The position numbers were made by a program, and so were the translations under genes. The notes below the pieces were generated by a model. It did no database searches and was not told the origin of the DNA. It saw only the letters and a list, made by a program, of their open reading frames with translations. A stretch of 64,000 nt of DNA from Salipiger sp. IMCC34102. Its GTDB lineage: Bacteria; Pseudomonadota; Alphaproteobacteria; Rhodobacterales; Rhodobacteraceae. Positions 47,887 through 57,084 of the stretch are shown here, one piece after another (the first letter of the stretch is position 1; each line of letters opens with the position of its first letter). The stretch lies in contig NZ_SELQ01000002.1 in the NCBI RefSeq assembly GCF_004145405.1, positions 620,001-684,000 of the forward strand. The letters run 5' to 3'.

Positions 47887-48963
47887 TTACATGGTGCGGT
47901 CGGTCATGTCGCCGACGGTCACCTCGATGGTTTCCTCGTCGCCGCGGCGCAGGACCACCGCCTCGACCGTGGTGTCGGGTGCGACATCGGCCACGGCGCG
48001 GGTCAGGTCGCGCACGTCGATGATCTCGGTGTCCGCGAAGTCGAGGATGATGTCCCCTTCCCGCAACCCGGCCTCGGCGGCGGGGCTGTCGTTCGAGACC
48101 ATCTCGATCACCGCGCCTGTCGGGCCGTCATAGCCCAGCACGTTGGCGATCTCCTCGGTCATCGGGCGGATCTGCACGCCCAGCCAGCCACGCGCGATGC
48201 TGCCATCGTCCACAAGGTCCGCCACCACGTCCTGCGCCAGGTCCGACGGGACAGCGAAACCGATGCCCACCGATCCGCCGCCGGAGCTGAAGATCATCGT
48301 GTTCACGCCGATCACCTCGCCATCCGCGTTGAAGAGCGGACCGCCCGAGTTGCCCCGGTTGATCGCGGCGTCGGTCTGGATGTAGTCGTCGTAGGGCCCC
48401 GAGCGGATGTCGCGCGACACCGCCGAGACGATGCCGGAGGTCACGGTCCCGCCCAGCCCGAAGGGATTGCCGATGGCCAGGGCCTCGTCACCAGGACGCA
48501 CGTCGGCGCTGGTACCCCATTCCACCGTGGTCAGATCTTCGGCCTCGATGTCCAGGACGGCCAGGTCGGTCAACGGGTCGGTGCCCAGCACCTCGGCCTC
48601 GTACTCGGTACCGTCGGCAAGCTTGACCGTGACGGTGTCGGCGTTCTCGACCACGTGGTTGTTGGTGACGATCAGGCCGTCCTCTTCGATGATGAACCCC
48701 GAGCCGAGGCCTTGCCGTGCGCGCTCCTGCCCCCGTTCGGGGAAGAGCGGGCCGAACCGGCGTTCGAGTTCCTCGCGCGGGAAACCTTCGGGCAGGCTCT
48801 CTTCCAGCGAGGGGCCGCCGGTGGTGCCGCTCACCTCGATGAAGACGACGGCGGGATTCAGCCGCTCGACGAGGTCGCCGTAACCGCCTTCGGGCACGGC
48901 GAAGGCCGTGGCGGGCAGAAGCGCGATGGCGGTGGTGCCGGCGAGGAATTTCGTGCGTGTCAT
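47887..48963 (-). CDS. DegQ/DegS-type periplasmic serine protease
   Basis: A 358-aa HtrA-family protease. It has a signal peptide (RTKFLAGTTAIALLPATAFA) and a trypsin-like domain with the triad His in VTNNHVVEN, Asp in PLTDLAVLD and Ser in NRGNSGGPLF. A single PDZ domain spans about residues 255-350 (GWLGVQIRPMTEEIANVLGY). One PDZ rather than two is DegS-like in length, but the cleavable signal makes a soluble periplasmic form likely. An unusual acidic stretch (PEGFPREELERRF) precedes the catalytic domain. Confidence 0.92.
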   Translation of the reverse strand: MTRTKFLAGTTAIALLPATAFAVPEGGYGDLVERLNPAVVFIEVSGTTGGPSLEESLPEGFPREELERRFGPLFPERGQERARQGLGSGFIIEEDGLIVTNNHVVENADTVTVKLADGTEYEAEVLGTDPLTDLAVLDIEAEDLTTVEWGTSADVRPGDEALAIGNPFGLGGTVTSGIVSAVSRDIRSGPYDDYIQTDAAINRGNSGGPLFNADGEVIGVNTMIFSSGGGSVGIGFAVPSDLAQDVVADLVDDGSIARGWLGVQIRPMTEEIANVLGYDGPTGAVIEMVSNDSPAAEAGLREGDIILDFADTEIIDVRDLTRAVADVAPDTTVEAVVLRRGDEETIEVTVGDMTDRTM

Positions 48964-49072
48964 GGGATGCTCCAGTGATCTGTTCTGAAGCGTAGATAGG
49001 CGGGCCGCCTGTCGGGAACCTGTCGGGCGCTATACAGATTTGCAATCATGGCGGAACCGGCGTGCCGCCGGT

Positions 49073-49133
49073 CGGGGCTTCGCCCCGCCGACGCCATGCG
49101 TCGGCTCCCCAGAGTTTAACTTGCCAGATGAAG
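49073..49133 (+). repeat. Intergenic double-hairpin repeat, copy 2
   Basis: CGGGGC/GCCCCG (3-nt loop) is followed directly by CCGACGC/GCGTCGG (3-nt loop), both stems perfect, then CTCCCC and GCCAGATGAAG. The layout and tail match copy 1 at 39674-39737. Confidence 0.65.
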
Positions 49134-49186
49134 AGGAGCCGCGCGCGCGTCCGGTCGAAATCCGGGTGGATGCCGGACGGGGGGCC

Positions 49187-50158
49187 TTACGAAGCTTCGG
49201 GGATCGTGATCCGGCGGCCCGCGTTCACGAAGGCGTCCATCGACATGGGCCAGACCGTCCCGGGCCAGCGGATCTCCATCTCGCGCAGGCGGGGGCGGTA
49301 GACGGCCGTGTAGAGCGTGCCGAACCCTTTCGAGAAGGACGTCGAGTAGAGCGGCGGCTTCAGGAACGCCTGGATGAAGGCGTCCTGCGGTTCGCGGTGC
49401 AGGGTCAGGCGTTGCAGCAGGAACCGTTCGCGTTCGACCGTCGCGGTGAACCTCGCATGAGAGATCCATTCGACGTTTTCCTGGTGGTTGGTCGCGACCG
49501 CGTTGTTGGTGATGACCGTCTCGCGTCCGGGACCCATCATCGCGGTCACGTAATGGCGCCCCGCATCGAGCACGGTGACGTTGTAGCTCATGTGGCTGGG
49601 GATCCGCGCCAAGGCCGCGGCGGCCTCTGCCGTGGTGGTGCAGGTCTGCAGAACGTAGCGCAGGATGAGCGGCACGCCGAAGCCGCGGCCCACCACGTTG
49701 CGCCCGCCGAAGGTGAGCGACACGGCGAGCCCTGCGTCGTTGATCCCGTCGACCAGCCCCCACAATCCGTCGGAGACTCCCATGACCACCCGCCCGTCCC
49801 AGGCGGTGCGCAGGATCAGGCTGTCGAAGTAGCGGCTGTCGTAGTCGTAGTTGCGCACCATGACCGGTTCCGGCCCTGGCCAGATCGCCTGGCTGCAGCC
49901 CGAGAGATAGGCAGGCGGGTTCCAGAACGACAGGAAGCGCGCCGCCCGGTCGCCGCCGCCCGCAAGGTCGCACAACCGGTCGTAGAGCGGCACCAGTTCG
50001 GGCATGTGCCGGGTCAGGGCGCGACGGGATTCAGTGTAGGTCGCACGCGCGTGCAGGCCCTCGCGGCTCCACCAGTCGTCGTAGGCCGGCCAATATTCGG
50101 CGAACAGCCTGGCCCATTGCGGGCCGGGCTGATCTTCTGAAAGCGCGCGCCAAAGCAT
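49187..50158 (-). CDS. C45-type autoproteolytic acyltransferase/hydrolase (Ntn fold)
   Basis: A 323-aa protein of the acyl-CoA:6-aminopenicillanate acyltransferase/C45 peptidase family. In YLSGCSQAIW, Gly87-Cys88 is the expected autoprocessing site, freeing Cys88 as the N-terminal nucleophile. VMVRNYDYDSRYFDSLILRT, GLWGLVDGINDAGLAVSLTF and TVLDAGRHYVTAMMG follow the family pattern. These enzymes make or break amide bonds. Its ATG directly follows the ATP-grasp stop (TAGATG), so the two are coupled. Confidence 0.8.
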   Translation of the reverse strand: MLWRALSEDQPGPQWARLFAEYWPAYDDWWSREGLHARATYTESRRALTRHMPELVPLYDRLCDLAGGGDRAARFLSFWNPPAYLSGCSQAIWPGPEPVMVRNYDYDSRYFDSLILRTAWDGRVVMGVSDGLWGLVDGINDAGLAVSLTFGGRNVVGRGFGVPLILRYVLQTCTTTAEAAAALARIPSHMSYNVTVLDAGRHYVTAMMGPGRETVITNNAVATNHQENVEWISHARFTATVERERFLLQRLTLHREPQDAFIQAFLKPPLYSTSFSKGFGTLYTAVYRPRLREMEIRWPGTVWPMSMDAFVNAGRRITIPEAS

Positions 50159-51619
50159 CTACATGATCTTGAAGGGCGGATCGGCCGTAACGGGACCGGC
50201 ACCGGCGACCGGCAGGGCCTTGCCCGCGACCTCCTTCTTGATGCCGTGGATCCACTTCTTGGCCCGGTCGTTGAGCTGGAAGTTCTTCGTCATCGACCGG
50301 CCGCGCGTCACCAGGATGCCGATATCGGCCCCTTCGTAACGGTAGTCGCCCGGTTGCAGGATCCGCAGGAAGAAGCATTCGTTCTCGGATTCCACCGCCC
50401 TGCGGTGATAGTCGAAGCGGTCGAAGACCACCTGCCCGTCGTCCGTCATCTTGTAGATGCCCGTCTCTGGCACCTCGGTGCAGATGTCGACTTCGTCCTT
50501 GGTATGCTTGATGACCATCTGGGACCAGCCGTCGATCATGTCGGGGTCGGACCAGCGGGCGTTGAGCTCGTCCACGTCGAGGTTGAACTTCTTGCGGCTG
50601 AATTCCAGTAGATGGAACAGGAAGAGCGGCGCATCGGCATGGGCGAAGGCCGCGTGGTTCGTCATCGACGACGCCCCGGTGATCCGCGGGTTCAACTCTC
50701 CCAGCCACAGATCGCCGGTTTTCTTGTCGATCAGGAAGTCGAGTTCGAAGTAGCCGCGATAGCCTTCCTTGCGCAGCTGTTCACCGAACTTGAAGGTCAG
50801 ATCGCGGGCCTGCTGGCGCACTTTCGGTGGGAAGGCCGTGGCCAGGATCTCGTTCCCGCACCAGCCACCGCGGTAGGGGGTGAGGTCCTTGAAACCGACC
50901 AGTTCCGTCATCAGCGGGCCGACGATGGTGCCCTGGCTAGTCGCGCAGGCCTCGATCGCGGAGCCGCGGCAGTCGATCCGCTTCATGATCTTGATCTCGC
51001 CCTCGCCCACGATCTCGTGCTCGTGTCGGCGAAAATCCTCCTCGGACTTGATGAAGAAGGTCGTGTGACCGCTGTCGCCGAACGCCGATTGCAGCACGAG
51101 GTCATGGCCGATGCCGGCCTTCTCGCAGATGGCGCGCAGGTCCTCGTAGGATTTGACCTCGGCCAGCGTGTTCGGCACCGAAGGCACGCCCGCCTTGTTG
51201 CCGATGCGCACGGTCTCGATCTTGTTGTCCATCTTGGTGCGCAGCTTGGCCTTGGGAAACCAGATCTCGCCGCCCAACTCCTTGACCAACCGCTCGGTCT
51301 CCTCGTCGAACATCAGGAAGACGAACTTCGGCTTGCCACCGCGGCGCGTGATGAGGTCCACGACCTCCTTGTGCTGCAGCAGGTAGTTGTTGATGTCCTC
51401 GATCGACTGGAACTCGGCATGCGGCTGCTCTGAGGGGCAAAACACGTTGGGATGCTTGCCGCCGTAGCAGTCGATATAGGTGATGTACTTGAAATTCTTC
51501 ACCCATTCGTCCAGCCCCAACAGGTTGAAGTTGGTGGCCGAGACGAAATAGACCGGCTCCTCGTTGCGGTGAAAGAACCGCCTGATGTCCGAGATGTTCT
51601 GTAGAACGGCTTTGGGCAT
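50159..51619 (-). CDS. ATP-grasp carboxylate-amine ligase-like protein
   Basis: A 486-aa ATP-grasp protein, of the kind often labelled 'biotin carboxylase'. FPKAKLRTKMDNKIETVRIG opens the central domain. GHDLVLQSAFGDSGHTTFFI is the Gly-rich loop, and GYFELDFLIDKKTGDLWLGE with LNPRITGASSMTNH holds the Mg/ATP-binding Glu, Asn and Arg (about 292-312). There is no biotin carboxyl carrier or carboxyltransferase nearby, so a peptide- or amide-forming ligase is more likely. AGGAGG precedes the ATG. It lies 18 bp after the decarboxylase. Confidence 0.75.
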   Translation of the reverse strand: MPKAVLQNISDIRRFFHRNEEPVYFVSATNFNLLGLDEWVKNFKYITYIDCYGGKHPNVFCPSEQPHAEFQSIEDINNYLLQHKEVVDLITRRGGKPKFVFLMFDEETERLVKELGGEIWFPKAKLRTKMDNKIETVRIGNKAGVPSVPNTLAEVKSYEDLRAICEKAGIGHDLVLQSAFGDSGHTTFFIKSEEDFRRHEHEIVGEGEIKIMKRIDCRGSAIEACATSQGTIVGPLMTELVGFKDLTPYRGGWCGNEILATAFPPKVRQQARDLTFKFGEQLRKEGYRGYFELDFLIDKKTGDLWLGELNPRITGASSMTNHAAFAHADAPLFLFHLLEFSRKKFNLDVDELNARWSDPDMIDGWSQMVIKHTKDEVDICTEVPETGIYKMTDDGQVVFDRFDYHRRAVESENECFFLRILQPGDYRYEGADIGILVTRGRSMTKNFQLNDRAKKWIHGIKKEVAGKALPVAGAGPVTADPPFKIM

Positions 51620-51637
51620 GGTGGTCCTCCTGAAGGA

Positions 51638-54442
51638 TTATTCGGCAGCGGGTTTGGATTTCGAAGCTTGCTTGGACGGCTTTTCGGACTTGCCCTCCGG
51701 CGCCTTCTCGACCCGGGCGGGCATCGCCTTGGTCAGGTTCGCCAACGCTTCGGGCGTGAAGACCCGCAGGCCGAGGTCGGCGCGGTAACCGTGGATCTCG
51801 TTCACGTCGAGCGCCCGCATGAAGGCCAGGATCTCGCGGCTGACGACCTGTCCCGGCACGAGGATCGGGAACCCGGGCGGATAGGGAATGATGAAGGAGG
51901 CCGAGACGACTTCGCGACCGTCTTCGAGTGCCTGATAAAGACTGCCGTCCAAGTCCAGGTAATCGCAAGAAGATTCGTCGTAGGCCAGGTAGTAGGCCGA
52001 ACGGATGTCGCCCTCCGGCGTGTCCTCGCTTGCGCGGAAGGCCGGGTGGAAACGGCTGAAGTCAGGGAGCGGCGGGTAGTTCTCCGTCAGGTTCTTGACC
52101 CGGCGATCGAAGCCCAGCTTCTCCATCTTGGAGGCATCGTCGAGCAGGTCGTCGAGCGACTTGGCGATCTCCACCAGAACCTCGATCAGGTAGGCGACCG
52201 AGGAGCGGGTAGTTCCGATGTTGGTCATGAACAGGACAGAGTTGCGCGAGGTCTTGTTGATCTGGATGCCGTAGCGATCCATCAGGATCTGGGTCTTGAA
52301 CGTGTCCCCGTCCCATCCCGTGCCGCCCACGGCCAGCGTCACGCGGGTCGCGTCGAGCACGAATTCGTCGTTCTGCCAGGCGTCCAGCATGTCGACCCAG
52401 CCGCGGTCGGGGTCGTAATACATCTCCGTCCCGCTTTCGCGGTATTCGGCGGGGATCATGTGACCGACGGTCAGCACCTTGAAGTACTTCGACAAGAGCG
52501 GATGGGTGGAAATCGACCGCCGCATCGCCATCGCGGCCTCGAGCTGGCGCTGGACGAATTCGAACCCCTCCAGTTCCACCTGCCGACGGCCCACGTCGAG
52601 CGAAGCGATGATCTGGTAATTGGGCGAAGTCGAGGTATGGGTCATGTAGGCCTCGTGGAAGGCCTGCTCCACCTCGCCCTTGAAGTCGCTGTCGTTGACG
52701 TGGATCATCGACCCCTGTCGCAGCGAGGTCAGCGTCTTGTGCGTCGACTGCGTGGTGTAGACCCGGACCCGGGCATCGGGCGGGGCCACCAGCCGCGTAT
52801 CCAGAAGGTCCGCGTCCGAAGCGCTGGCCAGCCGCTTTTGCTGAACCTCGTAGGCCCGCGCGTGCTCTTCGGTCTTGAACCGCGCGCGCATCTTGTTGGC
52901 CGCCCGCATGCCGGTCCGCTTGCGGTAGGTCGGGTTGAACCGCGCGAAGGCGAACCACGCCTCGTCCCACAGGAAAATGAGATCGGGCTTGATGGCGAGG
53001 CATTCCTCCATCACCCGCTCGACGTTGTAGACGATGCCGTCGAAGGTGCAGTTCGTCAGCAAGAGCATCCGCACCCGGTCGAGCTTGCCCGCCGCCTTGA
53101 GGTCCAGAAGCTGCTTCTTGATCTCGCGCAACGGCACCGCACCGTACATCGAGTATTCGTTGAGCGGATAGCTGTCGAGGTAGCAGACCTGCGCGCCCGC
53201 CAGCACCATGCCGTAGTGGTGCGACTTGTGGCAGTCCCGGTCGACCAGCACGATATCGTCAGGCCTGACAAGGGCTTGCACGACGATCTTGTTGCAGGTC
53301 GATGTGCCGTTGGTGGCAAAGAACGTCTGTTTCGACCCGAAGGCGCGCGCCGCCAGTTCCTGCGCTTCCTTGATGGGTCCGTGCGGTTCCAGCAGGCTGT
53401 CGAGGCCGCCGGACGTGGCCGAGGTTTCCGCCAGGAAGATGTTGGGCCCGTAGAAGGCGCCCATGTCCTGGATCCAGTGACTGCGGGTGATCGACTTGCC
53501 GCGGCTGATCGGCATGGCGTGAAAGACGCCGGTGGGCTGCTGGGAATACTCGGTCAGGGCCGTGAAGAAGGGGGTCTTGTAGCGGGCCTGGACACCGCGC
53601 AGGATGTTGAGGTGCAGTTCGAGGAAGTCTTCCTGGTTGTAGAAAACCCGGCGGCAGACCCCCAGTTCGGTGCCGGCGATCGCCTCCACCGACCGTTCGG
53701 TGACAAGGTAGGCGTCGAGTTCGGGGCGCACGTCGTCGATGAGCCGGCACAGCGCCGGCCCGTATTCCTGCGTCTCCAGATCGTCGAGCTGGCCGATATC
53801 GGCGATGCCTTCCAGGATCCGCCCCAGGATCGGATGCTCGCGTTCGGAGCGCAAGGTGACGCCCGGGCGCACCACGATGGCCTGGATGTTGTGGTTGAAG
53901 AGGACTGCGATCAGCGCATCCTCGACCGAGGGCACGACGACCGCCTCGTAGATGAAGGCGTCCTCCGGGCGGCGCATCGAATGGACGTTGGACTTCAGCC
54001 AGCGCTCCTGGCTGTCGTTGACCTCGTCGACGATCAGCACCTCGAAGTAAGGCTTGGTCATCGCGCGCACTTCGGGCGACAGGAGCGCCTCGTCGTCGTG
54101 CTCCTCGCGCTCGCCGGTGTCGAGGTGATCGAGCGGAATGTGCCGGGTCCGGTACGCGCCGGTGGTCAGCGCCCGCGCGCAGCGGTGCACGGCATAGGCC
54201 AGTTCGGTGAAACTATTATGCTCGAGCTGGCGGCGCATCTGGTCGAAGACCTGCATGCCCGGGAAGGCCCAGTAGGGCTCGATCTCGGAGAGCTGGTCGA
54301 AGAGCTCCTCCGCCCGGCTGCGCATGATCGGAGAGATCTTCGCCGGAGCGTCGCGCGAAAGCTGGGCCGTGACTTCCCTCAGGCTACTCCACCAGTCGGA
54401 TCGAAGCTGGATTGCGGAGTAGTAGTCGGTCACGGTCGTCAT
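51638..54442 (-). CDS. Long Orn/Lys/Arg decarboxylase (fold-type I, PLP)
   Basis: A 934-aa decarboxylase, longer than the 710-760 aa inducible enzymes. Residues 1-130 are an extra helical N-terminus, about 130-280 a receiver-like wing domain (FEVLIVDEVNDSQERWLKSN), and 285-760 the PLP domain: FFATNGTSTCNKIV, DRDCHKSHHYG (ring-stacking His), FLWDEAWFA (Asp493) and TTQSTHKTLTS (Schiff-base Lys569). A C-terminal domain (PYPPGFPILVPGQ) and a Lys-rich tail (from about 910) follow. GGGGGACG precedes the Met at 54442. Substrate among Orn, Lys and Arg is not decided by sequence. Confidence 0.88.
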   Translation of the reverse strand: MTTVTDYYSAIQLRSDWWSSLREVTAQLSRDAPAKISPIMRSRAEELFDQLSEIEPYWAFPGMQVFDQMRRQLEHNSFTELAYAVHRCARALTTGAYRTRHIPLDHLDTGEREEHDDEALLSPEVRAMTKPYFEVLIVDEVNDSQERWLKSNVHSMRRPEDAFIYEAVVVPSVEDALIAVLFNHNIQAIVVRPGVTLRSEREHPILGRILEGIADIGQLDDLETQEYGPALCRLIDDVRPELDAYLVTERSVEAIAGTELGVCRRVFYNQEDFLELHLNILRGVQARYKTPFFTALTEYSQQPTGVFHAMPISRGKSITRSHWIQDMGAFYGPNIFLAETSATSGGLDSLLEPHGPIKEAQELAARAFGSKQTFFATNGTSTCNKIVVQALVRPDDIVLVDRDCHKSHHYGMVLAGAQVCYLDSYPLNEYSMYGAVPLREIKKQLLDLKAAGKLDRVRMLLLTNCTFDGIVYNVERVMEECLAIKPDLIFLWDEAWFAFARFNPTYRKRTGMRAANKMRARFKTEEHARAYEVQQKRLASASDADLLDTRLVAPPDARVRVYTTQSTHKTLTSLRQGSMIHVNDSDFKGEVEQAFHEAYMTHTSTSPNYQIIASLDVGRRQVELEGFEFVQRQLEAAMAMRRSISTHPLLSKYFKVLTVGHMIPAEYRESGTEMYYDPDRGWVDMLDAWQNDEFVLDATRVTLAVGGTGWDGDTFKTQILMDRYGIQINKTSRNSVLFMTNIGTTRSSVAYLIEVLVEIAKSLDDLLDDASKMEKLGFDRRVKNLTENYPPLPDFSRFHPAFRASEDTPEGDIRSAYYLAYDESSCDYLDLDGSLYQALEDGREVVSASFIIPYPPGFPILVPGQVVSREILAFMRALDVNEIHGYRADLGLRVFTPEALANLTKAMPARVEKAPEGKSEKPSKQASKSKPAAE

Positions 54443-54512
54443 CGGCGTCCCCCGGCTGTCGCGGCCGATGCGCCGCGACGAGGGTCGCCGCGCAGTCGAC
54501 TGCAATCTCTTG

Positions 54513-55487
54513 TTATTGTTCGGTCCTACCTTGCGGCAGGTTGCCGCCCGCTGCAACACCCGGCTGGGGGGCCGGGTAGTCGAGCGGTGCCGCCGCCTGC
54601 GACACCGGGTCAACGTGCAGGCCGGCGCGCGACCCCTGCTGGGGAATTTCCAGCGGCCCGAGCGTGTTGAGGAAGCCGTCCACGCCGGAGGCGCGATCGT
54701 AGACCGAGAATTCGACGTCGCGGTCGCGGAACGACTTCAGCACCTGGCCCAGGCCCTTCATGCCCGTCTCGCGCTGGCGGCGGACCATGGCCATGTCGAT
54801 CTCGATCGGGAACATGTCCTCCTGCCCCGCGGACTGGTGCAGGACCATGCTGGTGGGGTCCACCACGCAGGACTTGCCCACGCCACCCGCGCCCAACCCG
54901 TTCACGTCGATGACGTAGCATTGGAACTGCGCCGCCGTCGCCCGCGCGATGGCAAGCTCCGCATCGCGGTCGGTGGTCCCCGTGAGGACCGGGTGCAGCA
55001 GCACCTCCACGCCTTGCGCGGTCAACTGGCGCGTCGTTTCGGGGAACCACATGTCATAGCAGATCGACAGGCCGAAGCGGCCGACCTCGGGCACGTCGAA
55101 GACGCAGAACTCGGTCCCCGCGGCGATGCCCGCCTCGTAGGGCCGGAACGGAAACATCTTGGCGTAGCGGCGGATCACCTCGCCCTCGGGGTTGATGACG
55201 AAGGAGGTGTTGAGGATCCGCCCGTCCTCGTGCCGGATGAACATCGAGCCGGGGATCAGCCAGACCCGGTGCTTGCGCGCGGCCTCGCAGAAGCGGTCCA
55301 GCGTCTCGTTCTCGGCCGGGACGGCGAACTTGTCCAGGGGCCCGAAAGGCGCCAGTTCCGAGAACAGCACCATCTGGGTCCAGGGAAAACGCGCCATCAG
55401 CACGTCGAGCCGCTGGATCATTCCCTCGACATTGGGCTGAAGGGCCTGGACGTACATCTGCACGCCGGCAATCGCAAAAGGTGTCAT
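54513..55487 (-). CDS. Nitrilase-family carbon-nitrogen hydrolase
   Basis: A 324-aa amidohydrolase with an intact Glu-Lys-Cys triad: Glu44 (LFSELAPFG), Lys110 (RRYAKMFPF) and Cys143 (LSICYDMWFPE). The core is 1-270. An extra Pro/Gly-rich tail (about 280-324) is not part of the fold. Family members include N-carbamoylputrescine amidase and omega-amidase, both fitting an amine pathway. The Met at 55487 starts the nitrilase fold directly. It sits 70 bp upstream of the decarboxylase gene. Confidence 0.85.
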   Translation of the reverse strand: MTPFAIAGVQMYVQALQPNVEGMIQRLDVLMARFPWTQMVLFSELAPFGPLDKFAVPAENETLDRFCEAARKHRVWLIPGSMFIRHEDGRILNTSFVINPEGEVIRRYAKMFPFRPYEAGIAAGTEFCVFDVPEVGRFGLSICYDMWFPETTRQLTAQGVEVLLHPVLTGTTDRDAELAIARATAAQFQCYVIDVNGLGAGGVGKSCVVDPTSMVLHQSAGQEDMFPIEIDMAMVRRQRETGMKGLGQVLKSFRDRDVEFSVYDRASGVDGFLNTLGPLEIPQQGSRAGLHVDPVSQAAAPLDYPAPQPGVAAGGNLPQGRTEQ

Positions 55488-55624
55488 GATCTTGTCTCTT
55501 GTCGCGCGGAATGCGCGGTGGGCACGGCATACAGCCTGCCGGGGGGAAGTTAAACCGCCACACAAGGACGACGTCGGGGCGAACCGCCAGGGTCCGCCCC
55601 GTCATCATCCGTCCGGCGGCGCCG

Positions 55625-57022
55625 TCAGGCGGTCTGTTCAGCCACCGCGGCGGTCAACGCCGCTTCGAAGATCGCGAGCCCCTCTTCGAGGATCGCGTCG
55701 GAGGCGGTGAGCGGCACCATGATCCGCAGCGCGTTGCCGTGCAGGCCGCAGGACAGCAGTACCAGCCCGCGGTCGAGCGCATGGGCCACGACCCGTTTGG
55801 TCAGGTCGGGATCGGGGGTGGCGCTGGCGAAGTCGGTCACGAATTCGACCGCGACCATGCCGCCGAGGCCGCGGATATCCCACAGCCGGTAAGGTGCGGC
55901 ACGCGCGCCGATCTCGGCAAAGCGCTGCTTGAACATCTCGCCCATCTGCGTGGAGCGGTCGAGCAGGCCCTCTTCCTCGATCGCGTCGATGGCAGCCAGT
56001 GCCGCGGCACAGGCGACGGGGTTGCCGCCATAGGTGCCGCCCAGACCGCCGGGGGCCATCGCGTCCATGACCTCGGCCCGGCCGATGACACCGGCGACCG
56101 GGTAGCCGCCCGCCATGGACTTGGCGACGGTGATCAGGTCGGGGACGACGCCGGTGTGCTCGATGGCGAACCACTTGCCGGTGCGGCCGAAACCCGCCTG
56201 GATCTCATCCGCGATCAGCAGGATGCCGTGCTGGTCGCACAGCGCACGCAACGCCTGCATCATCTCGGACGGCACGGGAACGTAGCCCCCCTCGCCCAGC
56301 ACGGGTTCGATGATGATGGCGGCGATGCGTTCGGGCTGGGCGTCGGTCAGCATCAGGTTCTTCAGCCCCGTCAGCGCGTCCTGCACGCTGATGCCGTCCC
56401 GCACGGACGGGAGCGGTGCGCGGTAGATATCCGTGGGGAACGGGCCCACGTCCTTCTTGTAGGGGCTGATCTTGCCAGTCATGCCCAGCGTGAGAAGCGT
56501 GCGGCCGTGATAGCCGCCGGTGAAGGCGATAACCCCGGGGCGGCCCGTGGCGGCGCGCGCGATCTTCACCGCGTTCTCGACCGCTTCGGCGCCGGTGGTG
56601 ACCAGCAGCGTCTTCTTGGCGTGCTCACCCGGGGCAAGGTCGTTCAGACGCTCCGCCAGCTCGATGTAGGGCGCATAGGGCATCACCTGGAACGAGGTGT
56701 GGGTGTACAGGTCTTCCTGCGCCTTGGCGGCGGCCACGACCTTCGGATGCCGGTGACCGGTGTTGAGCACCGCGATGCCGCCCACGAAGTCGATGTAGCG
56801 ATTGCCCTCGACGTCCCAGACTTCCGCGTTCTCTGCAAAGCTCGCGAAGACGGGGGCTGCCGATGCGACACCGCGCGGCACCGCGGCCTGCCTGCGGCGC
56901 AGCAACTCGGCGTTGGTCTGCGCCTCGTGCGGCATCGTGGGGACGACCTTCAGCTCCGGCGTCGCGGTCGCGTCACCTGCCTTGGATGCGGCGGTTCTGG
57001 TCTGCGTTTTCTTCTGGGCCAT
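55625..57022 (-). CDS. gabT: 4-aminobutyrate-type aminotransferase (GabT/PuuE-like)
   Basis: A 465-aa class III PLP transaminase. It shows VWDVEGNRYIDFVGGIAVLN, TGAEAVENAVKIARAATGRP, FTGGYHGRTLLTLGMTGK, LLIADEIQAGFGRTG (cofactor Asp) and TVAKSMAGGYPVAGVIG (Schiff-base Lys). It converts GABA to succinic semialdehyde, or acts on a related omega-amine. A low-complexity N-terminal tail of about 30 residues precedes the fold. It is divergent from a PuuR-like regulator, which supports a link to putrescine/GABA metabolism. Confidence 0.9.
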   Translation of the reverse strand: MAQKKTQTRTAASKAGDATATPELKVVPTMPHEAQTNAELLRRRQAAVPRGVASAAPVFASFAENAEVWDVEGNRYIDFVGGIAVLNTGHRHPKVVAAAKAQEDLYTHTSFQVMPYAPYIELAERLNDLAPGEHAKKTLLVTTGAEAVENAVKIARAATGRPGVIAFTGGYHGRTLLTLGMTGKISPYKKDVGPFPTDIYRAPLPSVRDGISVQDALTGLKNLMLTDAQPERIAAIIIEPVLGEGGYVPVPSEMMQALRALCDQHGILLIADEIQAGFGRTGKWFAIEHTGVVPDLITVAKSMAGGYPVAGVIGRAEVMDAMAPGGLGGTYGGNPVACAAALAAIDAIEEEGLLDRSTQMGEMFKQRFAEIGARAAPYRLWDIRGLGGMVAVEFVTDFASATPDPDLTKRVVAHALDRGLVLLSCGLHGNALRIMVPLTASDAILEEGLAIFEAALTAAVAEQTA

Positions 57023-57056
57023 GCGAGGAATCCTTTCGCGGGCAAAGGGCGGCGTT

Positions 57057-57084
57057 GAATATGCATGACGCCCGTTTAATATTC
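57057..57084. promoter_or_regulatory. Inverted repeat between gabT and the puuR-like gene
   Basis: GAATAT (57057-57062) and ATATTC (57079-57084) are separated by 16 bp, with outer GTTGA and TCAAC also complementary. The region is AT-rich against its surroundings. A possible operator for the divergent regulator; weak evidence. Confidence 0.3.

Noticed and set aside
51668-54670. Plus-strand open frame of 1000 codons opposite the decarboxylase gene
   Set aside because: It mirrors the coding strand of a clear decarboxylase. High GC at third positions removes stops from the opposite strand, and its translation has no recognisable domain.
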